Source: an uncultured Rhodospirillaceae bacterium
GTDB lineage: Bacteria; Pseudomonadota; Alphaproteobacteria; Rhodospirillales; Magnetospirillaceae
Direction of reading: 5' to 3'
NCBI GenBank assembly: GCA_903901915.1
Contig: CAIUSV010000046.1
Coordinates: forward strand, 84,453 to 148,452
Length of the DNA stretch: 64,000 nt
The notes below the pieces were generated by a model. That model had not been told where the DNA came from, made no database searches, and was given only the letters and a program-made list of their open reading frames with translations. Shown here piece by piece: positions 1 to 8,382 of this stretch. Every line of letters begins with the position of its first letter. The first letter of the stretch is position 1. A program made the translations under genes and the position numbers.

Positions 1-894
1 TTCGGCATCCGCGCCATGGAGCAGCTGGAAAGCCTCAATCCCCGCAAGGGCGTCGCCAGCAATGCCCAGGTGCTGTTCCTGGCGATCAACACCGCCGGCA
101 TCACCTTGCTGCCGACCAAGGTGATCGCGCTGCGGGCGTCGCTGGGATCGGCCGATCCCGCCGCCGTGGTCGCCCCCACCCTGTGCGCCACCCTGGTTGC
201 CGCCGTGGTCGCCGTGATCGGCGCCAAGGCGTTGCAGCGGCTGTGGTCGCCCGAGCCGGCCGCGCCGCCGCCGCCGGCCTGTCGGCCCGCCTCGCCCTGG
301 CCCGGACTGGCGGCATTGGCGGTGCTGCTGGCGGTGGCGCCGCTGATGCTGCTGCGGGGGCGCGAGATCGGGCCTTGGATCCTGCCGGGTCTGGTGGTGG
401 GACTGCTGCTGTTCGGCGCGGTGCGCCGGGTACCGATCTACGAAAGCTTCGTCGAGGGCGCCAAGGAGGGGTTCGCCGTCGCGGTGCGCATCATCCCCTA
501 TCTGGTGGCGATCCTGGTCGCCATCGCCATGGTCCGCGCCTCGGGGGCGATGGACCTGATCCTGGGGCCGCTGGGGCGGCTCACCGCACCGCTGGGAGTA
601 CCGGCCGAGGCGCTGATGATGGCGGCCATGCGCACCCTGTCGGGGTCGGGCTCGTACGGCCTGTTGGCAGCCAGCCTGAAAGACCCCGCCATCGGCCCGG
701 ATTCCTATCTCGGCACCCTGCTGGGCACTCTCTACGGCTCGACCGAGACCACCTTCTATGTTCTGGCGGTCTATTTCGGCGCGGTACAGGTGCGGCGCAT
801 CCGCCATGCCCTGGCGGTGGGGCTGCTCGCCGACCTCGCCGCCCTGATCACCGCCGTGGTGGTGTGCCGCCTGCTCTTTGCCGGAAGTCCCTGA
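1..894 (+). CDS. SpmA/SpmB-type nucleoside-recognition (Gate) membrane protein, 3' part
   Basis: The reading frame is open from base 1, so the gene starts outside the window. An internal Met lies at base 16 but is not a convincing start, because conserved sequence already precedes it (FGIRAMEQLESLNP). The first 80 or so residues resemble the end of SpmA (NAQVLFLAINTAGITLLP). After a Pro-rich linker the rest resembles SpmB (YESFVEGAKEGF, RTLSGSGSYG, LGTLYGSTETTFYVLAVYFG). Several hydrophobic segments indicate an inner-membrane protein. The family is named after Bacillus spore maturation, but fused forms occur in non-sporulating Proteobacteria, where the role is unknown and transport is suspected. 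The next gene starts 2 bases after the stop, so the two are probably co-transcribed. Confidence 0.8.
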   Translation, partial: FGIRAMEQLESLNPRKGVASNAQVLFLAINTAGITLLPTKVIALRASLGSADPAAVVAPTLCATLVAAVVAVIGAKALQRLWSPEPAAPPPPACRPASPWPGLAALAVLLAVAPLMLLRGREIGPWILPGLVVGLLLFGAVRRVPIYESFVEGAKEGFAVAVRIIPYLVAILVAIAMVRASGAMDLILGPLGRLTAPLGVPAEALMMAAMRTLSGSGSYGLLAASLKDPAIGPDSYLGTLLGTLYGSTETTFYVLAVYFGAVQVRRIRHALAVGLLADLAALITAVVVCRLLFAGSP

Positions 895-896
895 CC

Positions 897-1508
897 ATGA
901 TCGATATCTCGGAACTCACCGCCCTGGCCTCGGTGGTGGCCATCGACATCACCCTGGCCGGCGACAACGCGGTGGTGATCGGCATAGCGGCGGCCGGGCT
1001 GGAGACCCGACTGCGGCGGCGCGCCATCCTGATCGGCATCGTGGCGGCGGCCGGTCTGCGCATCGCGCTGTCGGTCTTCGCGGTGCAGCTGCTTCAGGTG
1101 ATCGGGCTGATGCTGGCCGGCGGCCTGCTGCTGTTGTGGGTGTCGTGGAAGCTGTGGCGCGAGCTGCGCAGCGCCACCCCCGGAGGCGACGAAGACTCCC
1201 CGCCGACGGCGCACCCCAAGCATTTCGGCGCCGCGGTGTGGCAGATCGTGGTGGCCGACCTGTCCATGTCGCTCGACAATGTGCTGGCGGTGGCGGGAGC
1301 GGCGCGCGAACACATCTGGGTGATGGCGGCGGGATTGGCGCTGTCGGTGGCGCTGACCGGGCTGGCGGCCGAGGCGGTAAGCCGCCTGCTCAAACGCTGG
1401 CACTGGGTCGCCTATATCGGTCTGGCCATCATCGTGGTGGTGGCGCTGCGCATGATCTGGGACGGCGCGCCGCCGGTCATGGCGCTGGCGTTCGCCATCC
1501 CTTCCTGA
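897..1508 (+). CDS. TerC/YjbE-family integral membrane protein
   Basis: This is a 203-residue protein with about seven hydrophobic segments. It carries the two acidic intramembrane motifs of the TerC superfamily: DITLAGDNAVVIG near residues 19-31 and DLSMSLDNVLAVAG near 120-133. Family members are linked to metal export (manganese or calcium) and tellurite resistance. The YjbE-like subgroup is the closest I recognise, and the ion is not determined. The ATG at 897 was chosen because it follows the preceding stop by two bases and opens directly on the conserved first helix. The last 32 bases overlap the convergent Nudix gene. Confidence 0.82.
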   Translation: MIDISELTALASVVAIDITLAGDNAVVIGIAAAGLETRLRRRAILIGIVAAAGLRIALSVFAVQLLQVIGLMLAGGLLLLWVSWKLWRELRSATPGGDEDSPPTAHPKHFGAAVWQIVVADLSMSLDNVLAVAGAAREHIWVMAAGLALSVALTGLAAEAVSRLLKRWHWVAYIGLAIIVVVALRMIWDGAPPVMALAFAIPS

Positions 1509-2091
1509 TGTGGTCCTTTTCCAGCGCCAGCCACTGGATCGCCACGGTGGCCATGGAATTGCTGATGCGGCCGTCCCGGACCATCGCCAGGGCCTCGGCG
1601 GCGGAAACCACCAGCACCCGGATATCCTCGCCCTCGTGGGCCAGACCGTGGATGCCCGAGACGACCGAGCTATCCACTCGGGCGCAATAGAGCTTGCAGC
1701 TTTCCGACGAGCCGCCGGCGGTGACAAGATAGTCGCCGACATGGATCATGTCGGTGGCATCGGCGCCGGTTTCCTCGGCGGTTTCGCGGCGGGCGACATC
1801 GTCGGGATGCTCGCCCTCCTCGATGATGCCGGCGACGCATTCGATCAGCCACGGGTGCCAGCCGGCGGCCAGGGCGCCGGGACGGAACTGCTCGATCAGC
1901 GCCACCTCGTCGCGGTCGGGATCGTAGAGCAGCACCACCACGGCGTGGCCACGCTCGAATACCTCGCGCACGATTTCATCGGTCCAGCCGCCGGTAAAGG
2001 TGCGGTGGCGGAGGCGATAGCGATCAACCCGGAAATAGCCTTGAAACACCGTCTCCCTGGCAATGACCTCGACGTCAGTCTTCGCGTCCAA
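1477..2091 (-). CDS. nudF: Nudix hydrolase, probable ADP-ribose pyrophosphatase
   Basis: This is a 204-residue soluble enzyme expected to cleave ADP-ribose to AMP and ribose 5-phosphate. A complete Nudix box (G-x5-E-x7-REUXEEXGU) lies at residues 88-110, beginning GIIEEGEHPDD and ending RRETAEETGA. The upstream IEQFRPGAL stretch is typical of the ADP-ribose pyrophosphatase branch. The start is TTG at 2091: there is an in-frame stop just upstream and no internal Met nearby, and an AGGAG sits 9 bases away. The gene follows the CopD-like gene by 13 bases and probably shares its transcript. Its 3' end overlaps the convergent TerC-like gene by 32 bases. Confidence 0.85.
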   Translation of the reverse strand: MDAKTDVEVIARETVFQGYFRVDRYRLRHRTFTGGWTDEIVREVFERGHAVVVLLYDPDRDEVALIEQFRPGALAAGWHPWLIECVAGIIEEGEHPDDVARRETAEETGADATDMIHVGDYLVTAGGSSESCKLYCARVDSSVVSGIHGLAHEGEDIRVLVVSAAEALAMVRDGRISNSMATVAIQWLALEKDHIRKGWRTPAP

Positions 2092-2104
2092 CTCCGCCTA
2101 CTCC

Positions 2105-2578
2105 TCAGGTTCCCAGCAACGATCCGACCGCGCCGACAAAGATGGTCACCAGGCCGAGGATCAGATTGGTGGCGACGATATGGCGCATGCGGGCCAGATA
2201 GTCCACCGCCCGCTCGATCTCGCCCGCCGCCGCCGCCCGCTTGAATCCCTGCCAGGGGCCGAAGAACAACTGGACGTAAAGCCCCACCATGATCAGCCCC
2301 GTCACCTGCATGATGTCCACATGGCTGCCACCGCCGCCCAACCCGCCGCGATAGCCCAGCAACAGCACGCCATAGCCGGTCAACAGCAACATGACGATGC
2401 TGAGCCAAACCCAGGCGAAGAAGCGGGGCAGCACCTTGCGCCACAACACCATGCGCTCGACCGGTGTCAGTTCGGTCGCCACCGGCCGCAGGATGACATG
2501 GGCGAAGAACATACCGCCCACCCAGACCACCGAGGCCAGGGTGTGCAACCCCATCGAAAGGCCGTAGCTGTAATCCAT
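2105..2578 (-). CDS. small CopD-like integral membrane protein
   Basis: This 157-residue protein has four likely membrane helices (near residues 8-28, 52-76, 88-106 and 133-155). The opening HTLASVVWVGGMFFAHVILRP resembles the CopD/YfiT-like heme or copper membrane family. The His and Trp in the first helix and the His of SHVDIMQ could be ligands, but that is inference. The frame remains open upstream into parA, but the ATG at 2578 lies 5 bases after the parA stop and opens on the first helix. Function is unproven; copper handling is the family-based guess. Confidence 0.7.
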   Translation of the reverse strand: MDYSYGLSMGLHTLASVVWVGGMFFAHVILRPVATELTPVERMVLWRKVLPRFFAWVWLSIVMLLLTGYGVLLLGYRGGLGGGGSHVDIMQVTGLIMVGLYVQLFFGPWQGFKRAAAAGEIERAVDYLARMRHIVATNLILGLVTIFVGAVGSLLGT

Positions 2579-2583
2579 GGCGG

Positions 2584-3228
2584 TCAGTCCAGTTGCAGCC
2601 GGGCCGCGATTTCCTCGGCCAGCGCCAGGATCTCGCGGGTAGCGGTATGGCGGGGATTGCTTTCCACCACGCCCTTGCCTTCCATCAGCGAGGCGGCGAA
2701 GGCGACGCGATTGCCCAGCACCGCCTGCGCCACCGGAACATCGGCGTCGCGGATCTTCTTGCGCACGGCATCGACCAGCTTGCCCCGCGACGGGGTGCGG
2801 TTGAACACCATCAGCGCCGGCGACTTCTCCTTGCGGGCCATCTCCAGGGTCGGACCGGTCGCCCACAGATCCATGGGCGAGGGTTGCATCGGCACCAGGA
2901 TCAGGTCGGCGGCGCGCACGGCGATGCGGACTTCGGTCTCGGCATGGGGCGGACTGTCGATCAGCACCAGATCGACATTGCGCTTCAGGCGGTCAAGCTC
3001 GGTGGACAGGCGCCAGCCCGACGCCTGGACAAACGAGATGCCGCCACCATCCTCGTCCACCAGCGCCTTGCGGATGTCGAACCAGGCGGCCAGCGACCCC
3101 TGTGGGTCGATGTCGAGCAACCCCACCCGGCGACCGGCACGGGCATAGGCTACGGCAAGCTGGGCGGCGATGGTCGTCTTTCCGGCGCCGCCCTTCTGCT
3201 GGGCGATGGTGATGGCCTTGGCCGGCAT
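2584..3228 (-). CDS. ParA/MinD-like P-loop ATPase (orphan)
   Basis: This 214-residue protein opens with a deviant Walker A motif (QQKGGAGKTT, Lys12 and Lys17), followed by LLDIDPQGSLAAWFD and LVLIDSPPHAETE (Walker B region). This is a short ParA of the kind that positions plasmids, chemoreceptor arrays or other cellular cargo. No ParB or DNA-binding partner gene is adjacent, which points to cargo positioning rather than plasmid partition; that is inference. The ATG at 3228 has a GAGGGG ribosome site 6 bases upstream. It sits 48 bases downstream of the GT-C-like gene and 5 bases before the CopD-like gene. Confidence 0.85.
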   Translation of the reverse strand: MPAKAITIAQQKGGAGKTTIAAQLAVAYARAGRRVGLLDIDPQGSLAAWFDIRKALVDEDGGGISFVQASGWRLSTELDRLKRNVDLVLIDSPPHAETEVRIAVRAADLILVPMQPSPMDLWATGPTLEMARKEKSPALMVFNRTPSRGKLVDAVRKKIRDADVPVAQAVLGNRVAFAASLMEGKGVVESNPRHTATREILALAEEIAARLQLD

Positions 3229-3253
3229 GGTTTTCCCCTCGTCGGAACGTGTC

Positions 3254-3268
3254 GGCTAGAGGCTAGCC
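3254..3268. repeat. short perfect inverted repeat between membrane gene and parA
   Basis: Six-base arms (GGCTAG / CTAGCC) surround a 3-base loop. On the plus strand the hairpin is followed by TTTT, but both flanking genes are on the minus strand, where no T-run follows. It is therefore not an obvious terminator for its neighbours. It lies in the 48-base gap before parA. Confidence 0.4.
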
Positions 3269-3276
3269 TTTTGGCC

Positions 3277-4860
3277 TCAATTTGCAAGGGGAACAGAAGG
3301 ACTGCCATCGCAGCGGATGCCCTTGGTGAAGACCGTCTCCTCGCCCACCTCGCAGGTGTCGTCGGGCTTGAAGCCGGGAAGCTGCTGCGAGGCGTTGATG
3401 CGGAAATTGTAGGGCTGGCTGCCGCGGAACACCACGCACGGATACGACCCCACCACCTCGGCGATGTCCAGGCGGCGGTTCCATTGCATGAATCCGTGTC
3501 TCCACCAGGTGTGGTCGTTGATGAACCAGGCGTAGGCGTTGGCCGGCATCCGCCCGGCCAACTTGGCGGAATAGCGCCCCTGGGCGTTGAGGTCGCCGCG
3601 CAGGAAGGCATAGGGCAGCGACGACGACGAATCGAAATCGATCCGGGCGCAGGCCGCGAACCGCCCCATGTCGAACCCTTGGGCGTCACGGGTCCAGCGC
3701 GCCAGTTCGGCGTTCTGTTTCCACACCGCATGGACGGTGACGCCGGCCAGTACCACCGCCAGCCCGCCCCAGGCGCGGACATGGGCCGAAGCGGAAAACA
3801 CCCGGGCCGACAGCACGAACAGGATCGCAAGTTCCGCCCCGGTCAGCATCAGCGCCGGCACCATGTAATGGGCGGCCGACTGCTTGGCGGTCAGCAGCAC
3901 GGTCAACACCTGGGCGCAGAGCAGCCCACCCAGCAACCGGGCCAGCGGCTCGGCGGCGATCAGCCCGCGCCGGCGCAGCCGGACATAGCCGGCCAGGGCG
4001 ACCAGCGAGGCCACCAGCACCACGGTAAAAATCAACTTCGAGCCGAACAGGCCGATCACCGCGCGGGGATAACGGCCGGTATCGATCACCGTGGCGGCGC
4101 CGGCCCCATAGGCGCCGGAATGCATCATCATCCGCCCCAGCCAGTCGAACCACAGTTCGTAAGACGGAATGGCCGGCGAGACGAACAGCAAAAAGCCGAC
4201 GATGGTGGCCGGCGGCAGTACCACGAACAGCCGCCGGCGATCGAGCAGGAACAGCGGCACCAGCCCCAGCGCCACGAACTGCACCTTGCAGGCGATACCG
4301 AAACCCAGCGCCAGCCCCAGCCATATCGCATGGCGGTCGCTTTGGGCTTCGGCCCGCGCCGCCCGCAACGCCGCCACCAGCAGCAGGGCGACGGCGACGA
4401 TCAGGAACGATTCGGGCTTGGGATGCAGGCCGAACTTGGGGATGATCATCGACAGGAACGGCGACGCCTGGGCCAGCAGCGCCGGTGCCAGCCGACCGGT
4501 GGCGACGGCGAAGGCACGCCCCATCCAGAACAGCGCCAGTCCGACCACGGGATACATCACGGTGGTGATCGCCACCAGATGCCCCTCGGGATCGTCCAGC
4601 ACCGCCTCGACGAGGGCGGCGGCGGACTGGCCGGGATGCATCAGCCGCAGCACCAGGGCCACGAACACCTGCACCGGGGTGCCGGGATGGCTGACATCGG
4701 TGGGCGGCAGCAGTTCGACGATGCGCAGGCCGTTGAGCAGGTAGTAATAGTCCGGGTCCAGGTTGAACACCTGCCAGAACGGCAGCGAACTGCCCCGCAT
4801 CAGGAACAGCACCGCCACGAACAGCGCCGGCAGCACCACAAGGGGGACGAGTCTGGTCAC
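3277..4860 (-). CDS. multi-pass membrane protein, GT-C glycosyltransferase-like
   Basis: This 527-residue protein has about ten hydrophobic segments in its first 400 residues, then a soluble C-terminal part with two or more cysteines. An acidic NLDPDYYYLLNGLRI stretch follows the first helix, as in lipid-linked-sugar glycosyltransferases of the GT-C fold (PMT/ArnT-like). I do not recognise a specific family. The start is GTG at 4860, overlapping the stop of the upstream methyltransferase by four bases (GTGA), which indicates translational coupling. A joint role in building or decorating a surface glycan is plausible but inferred. Confidence 0.7.
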   Translation of the reverse strand: MTRLVPLVVLPALFVAVLFLMRGSSLPFWQVFNLDPDYYYLLNGLRIVELLPPTDVSHPGTPVQVFVALVLRLMHPGQSAAALVEAVLDDPEGHLVAITTVMYPVVGLALFWMGRAFAVATGRLAPALLAQASPFLSMIIPKFGLHPKPESFLIVAVALLLVAALRAARAEAQSDRHAIWLGLALGFGIACKVQFVALGLVPLFLLDRRRLFVVLPPATIVGFLLFVSPAIPSYELWFDWLGRMMMHSGAYGAGAATVIDTGRYPRAVIGLFGSKLIFTVVLVASLVALAGYVRLRRRGLIAAEPLARLLGGLLCAQVLTVLLTAKQSAAHYMVPALMLTGAELAILFVLSARVFSASAHVRAWGGLAVVLAGVTVHAVWKQNAELARWTRDAQGFDMGRFAACARIDFDSSSSLPYAFLRGDLNAQGRYSAKLAGRMPANAYAWFINDHTWWRHGFMQWNRRLDIAEVVGSYPCVVFRGSQPYNFRINASQQLPGFKPDDTCEVGEETVFTKGIRCDGSPSVPLAN

Positions 4861-5564
4861 GGGCTGACCTTCAGCACGGCATAGAGGTTGGCGCTCCAGA
4901 ACTCGGGCGGTGTCAGCAGCGCCCAGGCGAGGAAGCGGTGGACAACGGCATCGGTGATCATGCGCCGACGGGTTCCCTGGCGCTGGGGATAGAGCATCGC
5001 CGCGCCATAGCCGGCGGCGTCGGCCAATTGCCGCAGCGACAGCGGCGCGAAGGCGGTCCGGTGGGTCAGGTCGCCGAACTGGTATTGCAGCCCCCACGGG
5101 CAGGCGGCGTTGGGCACCTTCAGCACCACCCTGCCGCCGGGAGCCAGCCGGGCGCGAATCGCCTGCAACAGGCGCAGCGCCTCCTCCGGCGGGAAATGCT
5201 CGAGCACGTCCAGCATCACCACCCGGTCGAACGGCCCCAATCCGGGATCGGCCAACGCATCCCATACGTCGCGACAGGCGAAATCACCCCGGACCGCCTG
5301 GGGAACCACCCCGGCCAGGGCCGGATCGTGGTCGATACCCAGCAGCCGCGCCACCCCCTTGCCGCGCAGATAGGCGAGGAAGGCGCCGGTGCCGCAGCCG
5401 ATCTCCAGGAACGACATGGCGGCGTGACAATCGGCCGGCGCCCAGATCTCGGCGTCGAACCGCCGCGCCTGCTTGGCGCCCACCTCGGGCGTCGTGTAGC
5501 CTTTATAGCTGGCATAGGTGCCGTAGAACCCCGGCGCGCGCTCGCTCAAACCCGCCTCCCCCAC
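4857..5564 (-). CDS. class I SAM-dependent methyltransferase
   Basis: This is a 235-residue protein. The SAM-binding motif I is clear (FLEIGCGTGAF, residues 52-62), followed by the acidic LGIDHDPALAG and the post-motif MLDVLEHFPPEEALRLL. The layout matches Methyltransf_11/23-type enzymes found beside glycosyltransferases. The start is taken as GTG at 5564; the nearest ATG upstream is out of frame. The stop overlaps the start of the following membrane gene (GTGA). The substrate is unknown. Gene context suggests a sugar, lipid or surface-polymer precursor. Confidence 0.83.
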   Translation of the reverse strand: MGEAGLSERAPGFYGTYASYKGYTTPEVGAKQARRFDAEIWAPADCHAAMSFLEIGCGTGAFLAYLRGKGVARLLGIDHDPALAGVVPQAVRGDFACRDVWDALADPGLGPFDRVVMLDVLEHFPPEEALRLLQAIRARLAPGGRVVLKVPNAACPWGLQYQFGDLTHRTAFAPLSLRQLADAAGYGAAMLYPQRQGTRRRMITDAVVHRFLAWALLTPPEFWSANLYAVLKVSP

Positions 5565-5802
5565 ACCCGCATGGGCGACCCCCCTGGGTGTAGCGGATGA
5601 ACCGCCGGTGGGGCAAGAGCCGTCAACGAAGGCCCCGGACTATGACGTATGTTGATATATGCAACAGTTGCGTTTCGCACCATTTTTGTGGTGATGTGGT
5701 CCGCTTGGCGAATCGCGCACCGATCATAGACCAACAACAGGCGCGGCCGCCCCGCGGGCATTGACCTGAAATCGGGCTTTGCCGGACATGGGAGGGATAA
5801 AC

Positions 5803-7479
5803 ATGACGACCATGAAAATTGGCGTGCGGTTGTTTGCCGGCTTTGGCCTGATGATTCTGATCACCGGAATCCTCGGGGTACTGTCCATTCTTCAGGTGCG
5901 ATCCGTCTCGGCCCAGACCGAGCTGCTGCACCGTCATCCCTTCACCGTCTCGTCGGCCCTGTCCGAAGCCAACGGCGCCATCATCTCCATGCACCGGGCG
6001 ATGAAGGATCTGGCGCTGGCGTTCGAGGATTCCGACATCGTCGCCGCCGAAAAGGCCATCGACGACGGCGAGGCCGAGGTGGGGCGGAAACTTGACCTCG
6101 CCCAGGACAGGTTCCTGGCCGATCGCACCATTTTCGAGGACCTGCGCAAGGCGCTGGCGCAATGGCGCCCGATTCGCCAGGAAATCGTCTCGATGATGAA
6201 GCAGGGCCGCAGCGTCGAGGCCGCCGACGTCACCAAGGGCGCCGCCGCCAAGCAGGCGGCGGTGATCCAGGAGTTGATGACCAAGGCCATCACCCTGGCA
6301 TCCGCCGACGCCGACCGCTTTCTGGCCACCGCGCAGCAGGAACAGCGCACCGCGACGGTAACGCTGGTCTTCTCGCTGGCGATCCTGGCTCTGATCGGCA
6401 TGGCCACCGCCCTGGTGGTGACCCGCAGCCTGACCCGGCCGCTTGAAGACCTGCGCCAGTGCATGGGGGCTTTGGCGACCGGCAACTACGACGTCGAGGT
6501 TCCCTGTCAGGACCGGGGCGACGAGCTGGGCGACATGGCGCGCACGGTCAGCGTGTTCGGCGACAACGGCCGCGAAATGCGCCGCATGGCCGAGGAACGG
6601 CTACGGGCGGGGGAACAGGCCTCCATCGACCGCAGGATCGCCCGCGATGCCCTGGCCGGCGAATTCGAGTCCAAGATCAAGGCCGTGGTCGAAGGGCTGT
6701 CGGGGGCGGCGAAGGGCATGAGCACCACCGCATCCTCCATGTCCGCCGCCGCCACCGAGGCGTCGAGCGAGGCGTCGGCCGCCCGTCAGGCCGCCGACAC
6801 CGCCTCGGAAAACGTACAGCGGGTTTCCTCGGCCGCCACCCAGTTGGCCACCGCCATCACCGACATCGAGCGGCAGGTGGCGACCTCGTCGCGGACCACC
6901 GCCGAGGCGGTGGACAAGGCCGAACGGGCCTCGTCCAACGTCGCCAGTCTGGCCAACGCCGCCGACCGTATCGGCGAGGTGGTCGAGTTGATCACCAACA
7001 TCGCCAAGCAGACCAACCTGCTGGCGCTGAACGCCACCATCGAGGCGGCCCGCGCCGGCGAGGCCGGCAAGGGCTTCGCCGTGGTTGCCGGCGAGGTCAA
7101 GCATCTCGCCAACCAGACCTCGAGCGCCACCGAGGAGATCTCGGACCAGATCGGCCGAGTTCAGCAGGCCACCGCCGAAGCCGTCACCGCAATTTCCGAC
7201 ATCGTGCGCATCATCGTCGATATGAGCCGCGCCACCGAGGCCATCACCCGGTCGGTCGAACAGCAGCAAGCCTCGTCGCACGAGATCGGCCGCAGCGTCG
7301 AGGAGGCGGTAAGGGGAACCGGCGACGTGGTCGGCCGCGTCACCCGCCTGGACGATGCCGCCCGGCAGGCGGGCCAGGCATCGAATCTGGTGCTGTCCCA
7401 ATCCCAGGGGGTTTCGCTCCAGACCGACGGCCTGATGGTGGAGGTGGGCAACTTCATCGCCGACATCCGGTCGCGCTGA
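5803..7479 (+). CDS. methyl-accepting chemotaxis protein
   Basis: This is a 558-residue chemoreceptor. TM1 spans about residues 8-30, followed by a roughly 150-residue periplasmic helical domain of four-helix-bundle type. TM2 is near 185-205, HAMP near 206-262, then the signalling domain. The highly conserved hairpin tip is intact ([20 protein letters not shown] and [13 protein letters not shown], about residues 400-436). No C-terminal NWETF-like pentapeptide is present, so CheR/CheB docking would be tether-independent. The ATG at 5803 was preferred over an upstream in-frame ATG because GGAGGG lies 6 bases before it. The ligand is unknown. Confidence 0.93.
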   Translation: MTTMKIGVRLFAGFGLMILITGILGVLSILQVRSVSAQTELLHRHPFTVSSALSEANGAIISMHRAMKDLALAFEDSDIVAAEKAIDDGEAEVGRKLDLAQDRFLADRTIFEDLRKALAQWRPIRQEIVSMMKQGRSVEAADVTKGAAAKQAAVIQELMTKAITLASADADRFLATAQQEQRTATVTLVFSLAILALIGMATALVVTRSLTRPLEDLRQCMGALATGNYDVEVPCQDRGDELGDMARTVSVFGDNGREMRRMAEERLRAGEQASIDRRIARDALAGEFESKIKAVVEGLSGAAKGMSTTASSMSAAATEASSEASAARQAADTASENVQRVSSAATQLATAITDIERQVATSSRTTAEAVDKAERASSNVASLANAADRIGEVVELITNIAKQTNLLALNATIEAARAGEAGKGFAVVAGEVKHLANQTSSATEEISDQIGRVQQATAEAVTAISDIVRIIVDMSRATEAITRSVEQQQASSHEIGRSVEEAVRGTGDVVGRVTRLDDAARQAGQASNLVLSQSQGVSLQTDGLMVEVGNFIADIRSR

Positions 7480-7531
7480 CCCGCCGGTCTTCGTCCGCAA
7501 GCGTGACGGCAAGAATGGGGCGGAAGGGCCG

Positions 7532-8263
7532 CTAGCTCTCGACCTGGAAGATGCCGGTGATGTCGTCGAAGCCACCATCGATGTTGTCGGGCGCGATCTG
7601 GGCGAACAGATCGAGGATGATCACGGCGTTCAGCGCGGCATCGCGGCTGACGGTGTCGCGCATGCGTTCGGCCAGATGGGAATTCATCACCGAAAGCTGC
7701 TGGTAGTTGTGCTTGAGGCCTTCAAGGCTGAGCGGCTCGTCACTGCCATCGGCGCGGCGCTGAACGAAAGACATCAGCAGCCAGATGGAGAAGGCGCGGA
7801 AAAGCGTTTCCTGTTCGTCGGCGAACGGCATGTGGAAGCGGGCCATGGGCCGCAGGAAGCGGGTCAGCGGGCAGCCGGAGGTGGCGCACACCAAGCCGAT
7901 CATCGACGCCATGCCGGTTTGGAACGTGGTCTTGGAAACGATGGTGCGCTGGGGGGTCTCGACCTCGACCACCGCCTTGTCGTGCGACACCCGTGCCGAA
8001 AACGACGGCAGGAACTGGGCGATCCCCAGCGCCGACGGGCAGTATTCGCAATCGTCGGCCAAGGTGCAGTTGGGGCAACGCTTGTGGCCCAGCCGAGCCC
8101 ATTCCGGATGGGGACCACCCTCGGGAATGACCAGACGGAACGTGTCCTTCGTGAACAGCAGATCGACCACCAGGGTCTCGTCGGCGGCCACGAAGAACCG
8201 GTAAGTGATGCGTTTAAGGTCGTCGGCCATAAGTACCCGGCTTGAGCAGTCTAGGGGCGCCAT
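7532..8263 (-). CDS. conserved-looking protein of unknown function with CxxC-x5-CxxC
   Basis: This 243-residue protein is not recognised. A compact four-cysteine cluster lies at residues 63-75 (CPNC then CEYC), the spacing of a zinc or iron-sulfur site. A further CATSGC pair lies about 60 residues later. No signal peptide or clear membrane helix is seen, so it is probably cytoplasmic. The ATG at 8263 is supported by GGGAG 6 bases upstream; the internal ATG at 8230 has no ribosome site. A good promoter precedes it. The gene converges with the chemoreceptor gene. A regulatory or redox role is possible but unproven. Confidence 0.75.
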   Translation of the reverse strand: MAPLDCSSRVLMADDLKRITYRFFVAADETLVVDLLFTKDTFRLVIPEGGPHPEWARLGHKRCPNCTLADDCEYCPSALGIAQFLPSFSARVSHDKAVVEVETPQRTIVSKTTFQTGMASMIGLVCATSGCPLTRFLRPMARFHMPFADEQETLFRAFSIWLLMSFVQRRADGSDEPLSLEGLKHNYQQLSVMNSHLAERMRDTVSRDAALNAVIILDLFAQIAPDNIDGGFDDITGIFQVES

Positions 8264-8306
8264 TGTCGTCTCCCGTCATCGCCGGCCCTCTTCCCCCTGA
8301 GATCAG

Positions 8307-8335
8307 ATGATAAGCTCGATCCGGCGGCGCGGCAA
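8307..8335 (-). promoter_or_regulatory. sigma70-type promoter for the CxxC protein gene
   Basis: On the minus strand TTGCCG (8330-8335) and TATCAT (8307-8312) are separated by exactly 17 bases. Transcription would start near 8300, leaving a leader of about 36 bases before the ATG at 8263. Confidence 0.55.
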
Positions 8336-8382
8336 TCGGGCGGTTCCATTAGATCAGGCGCCCTATACGAAGGCATATGCCC

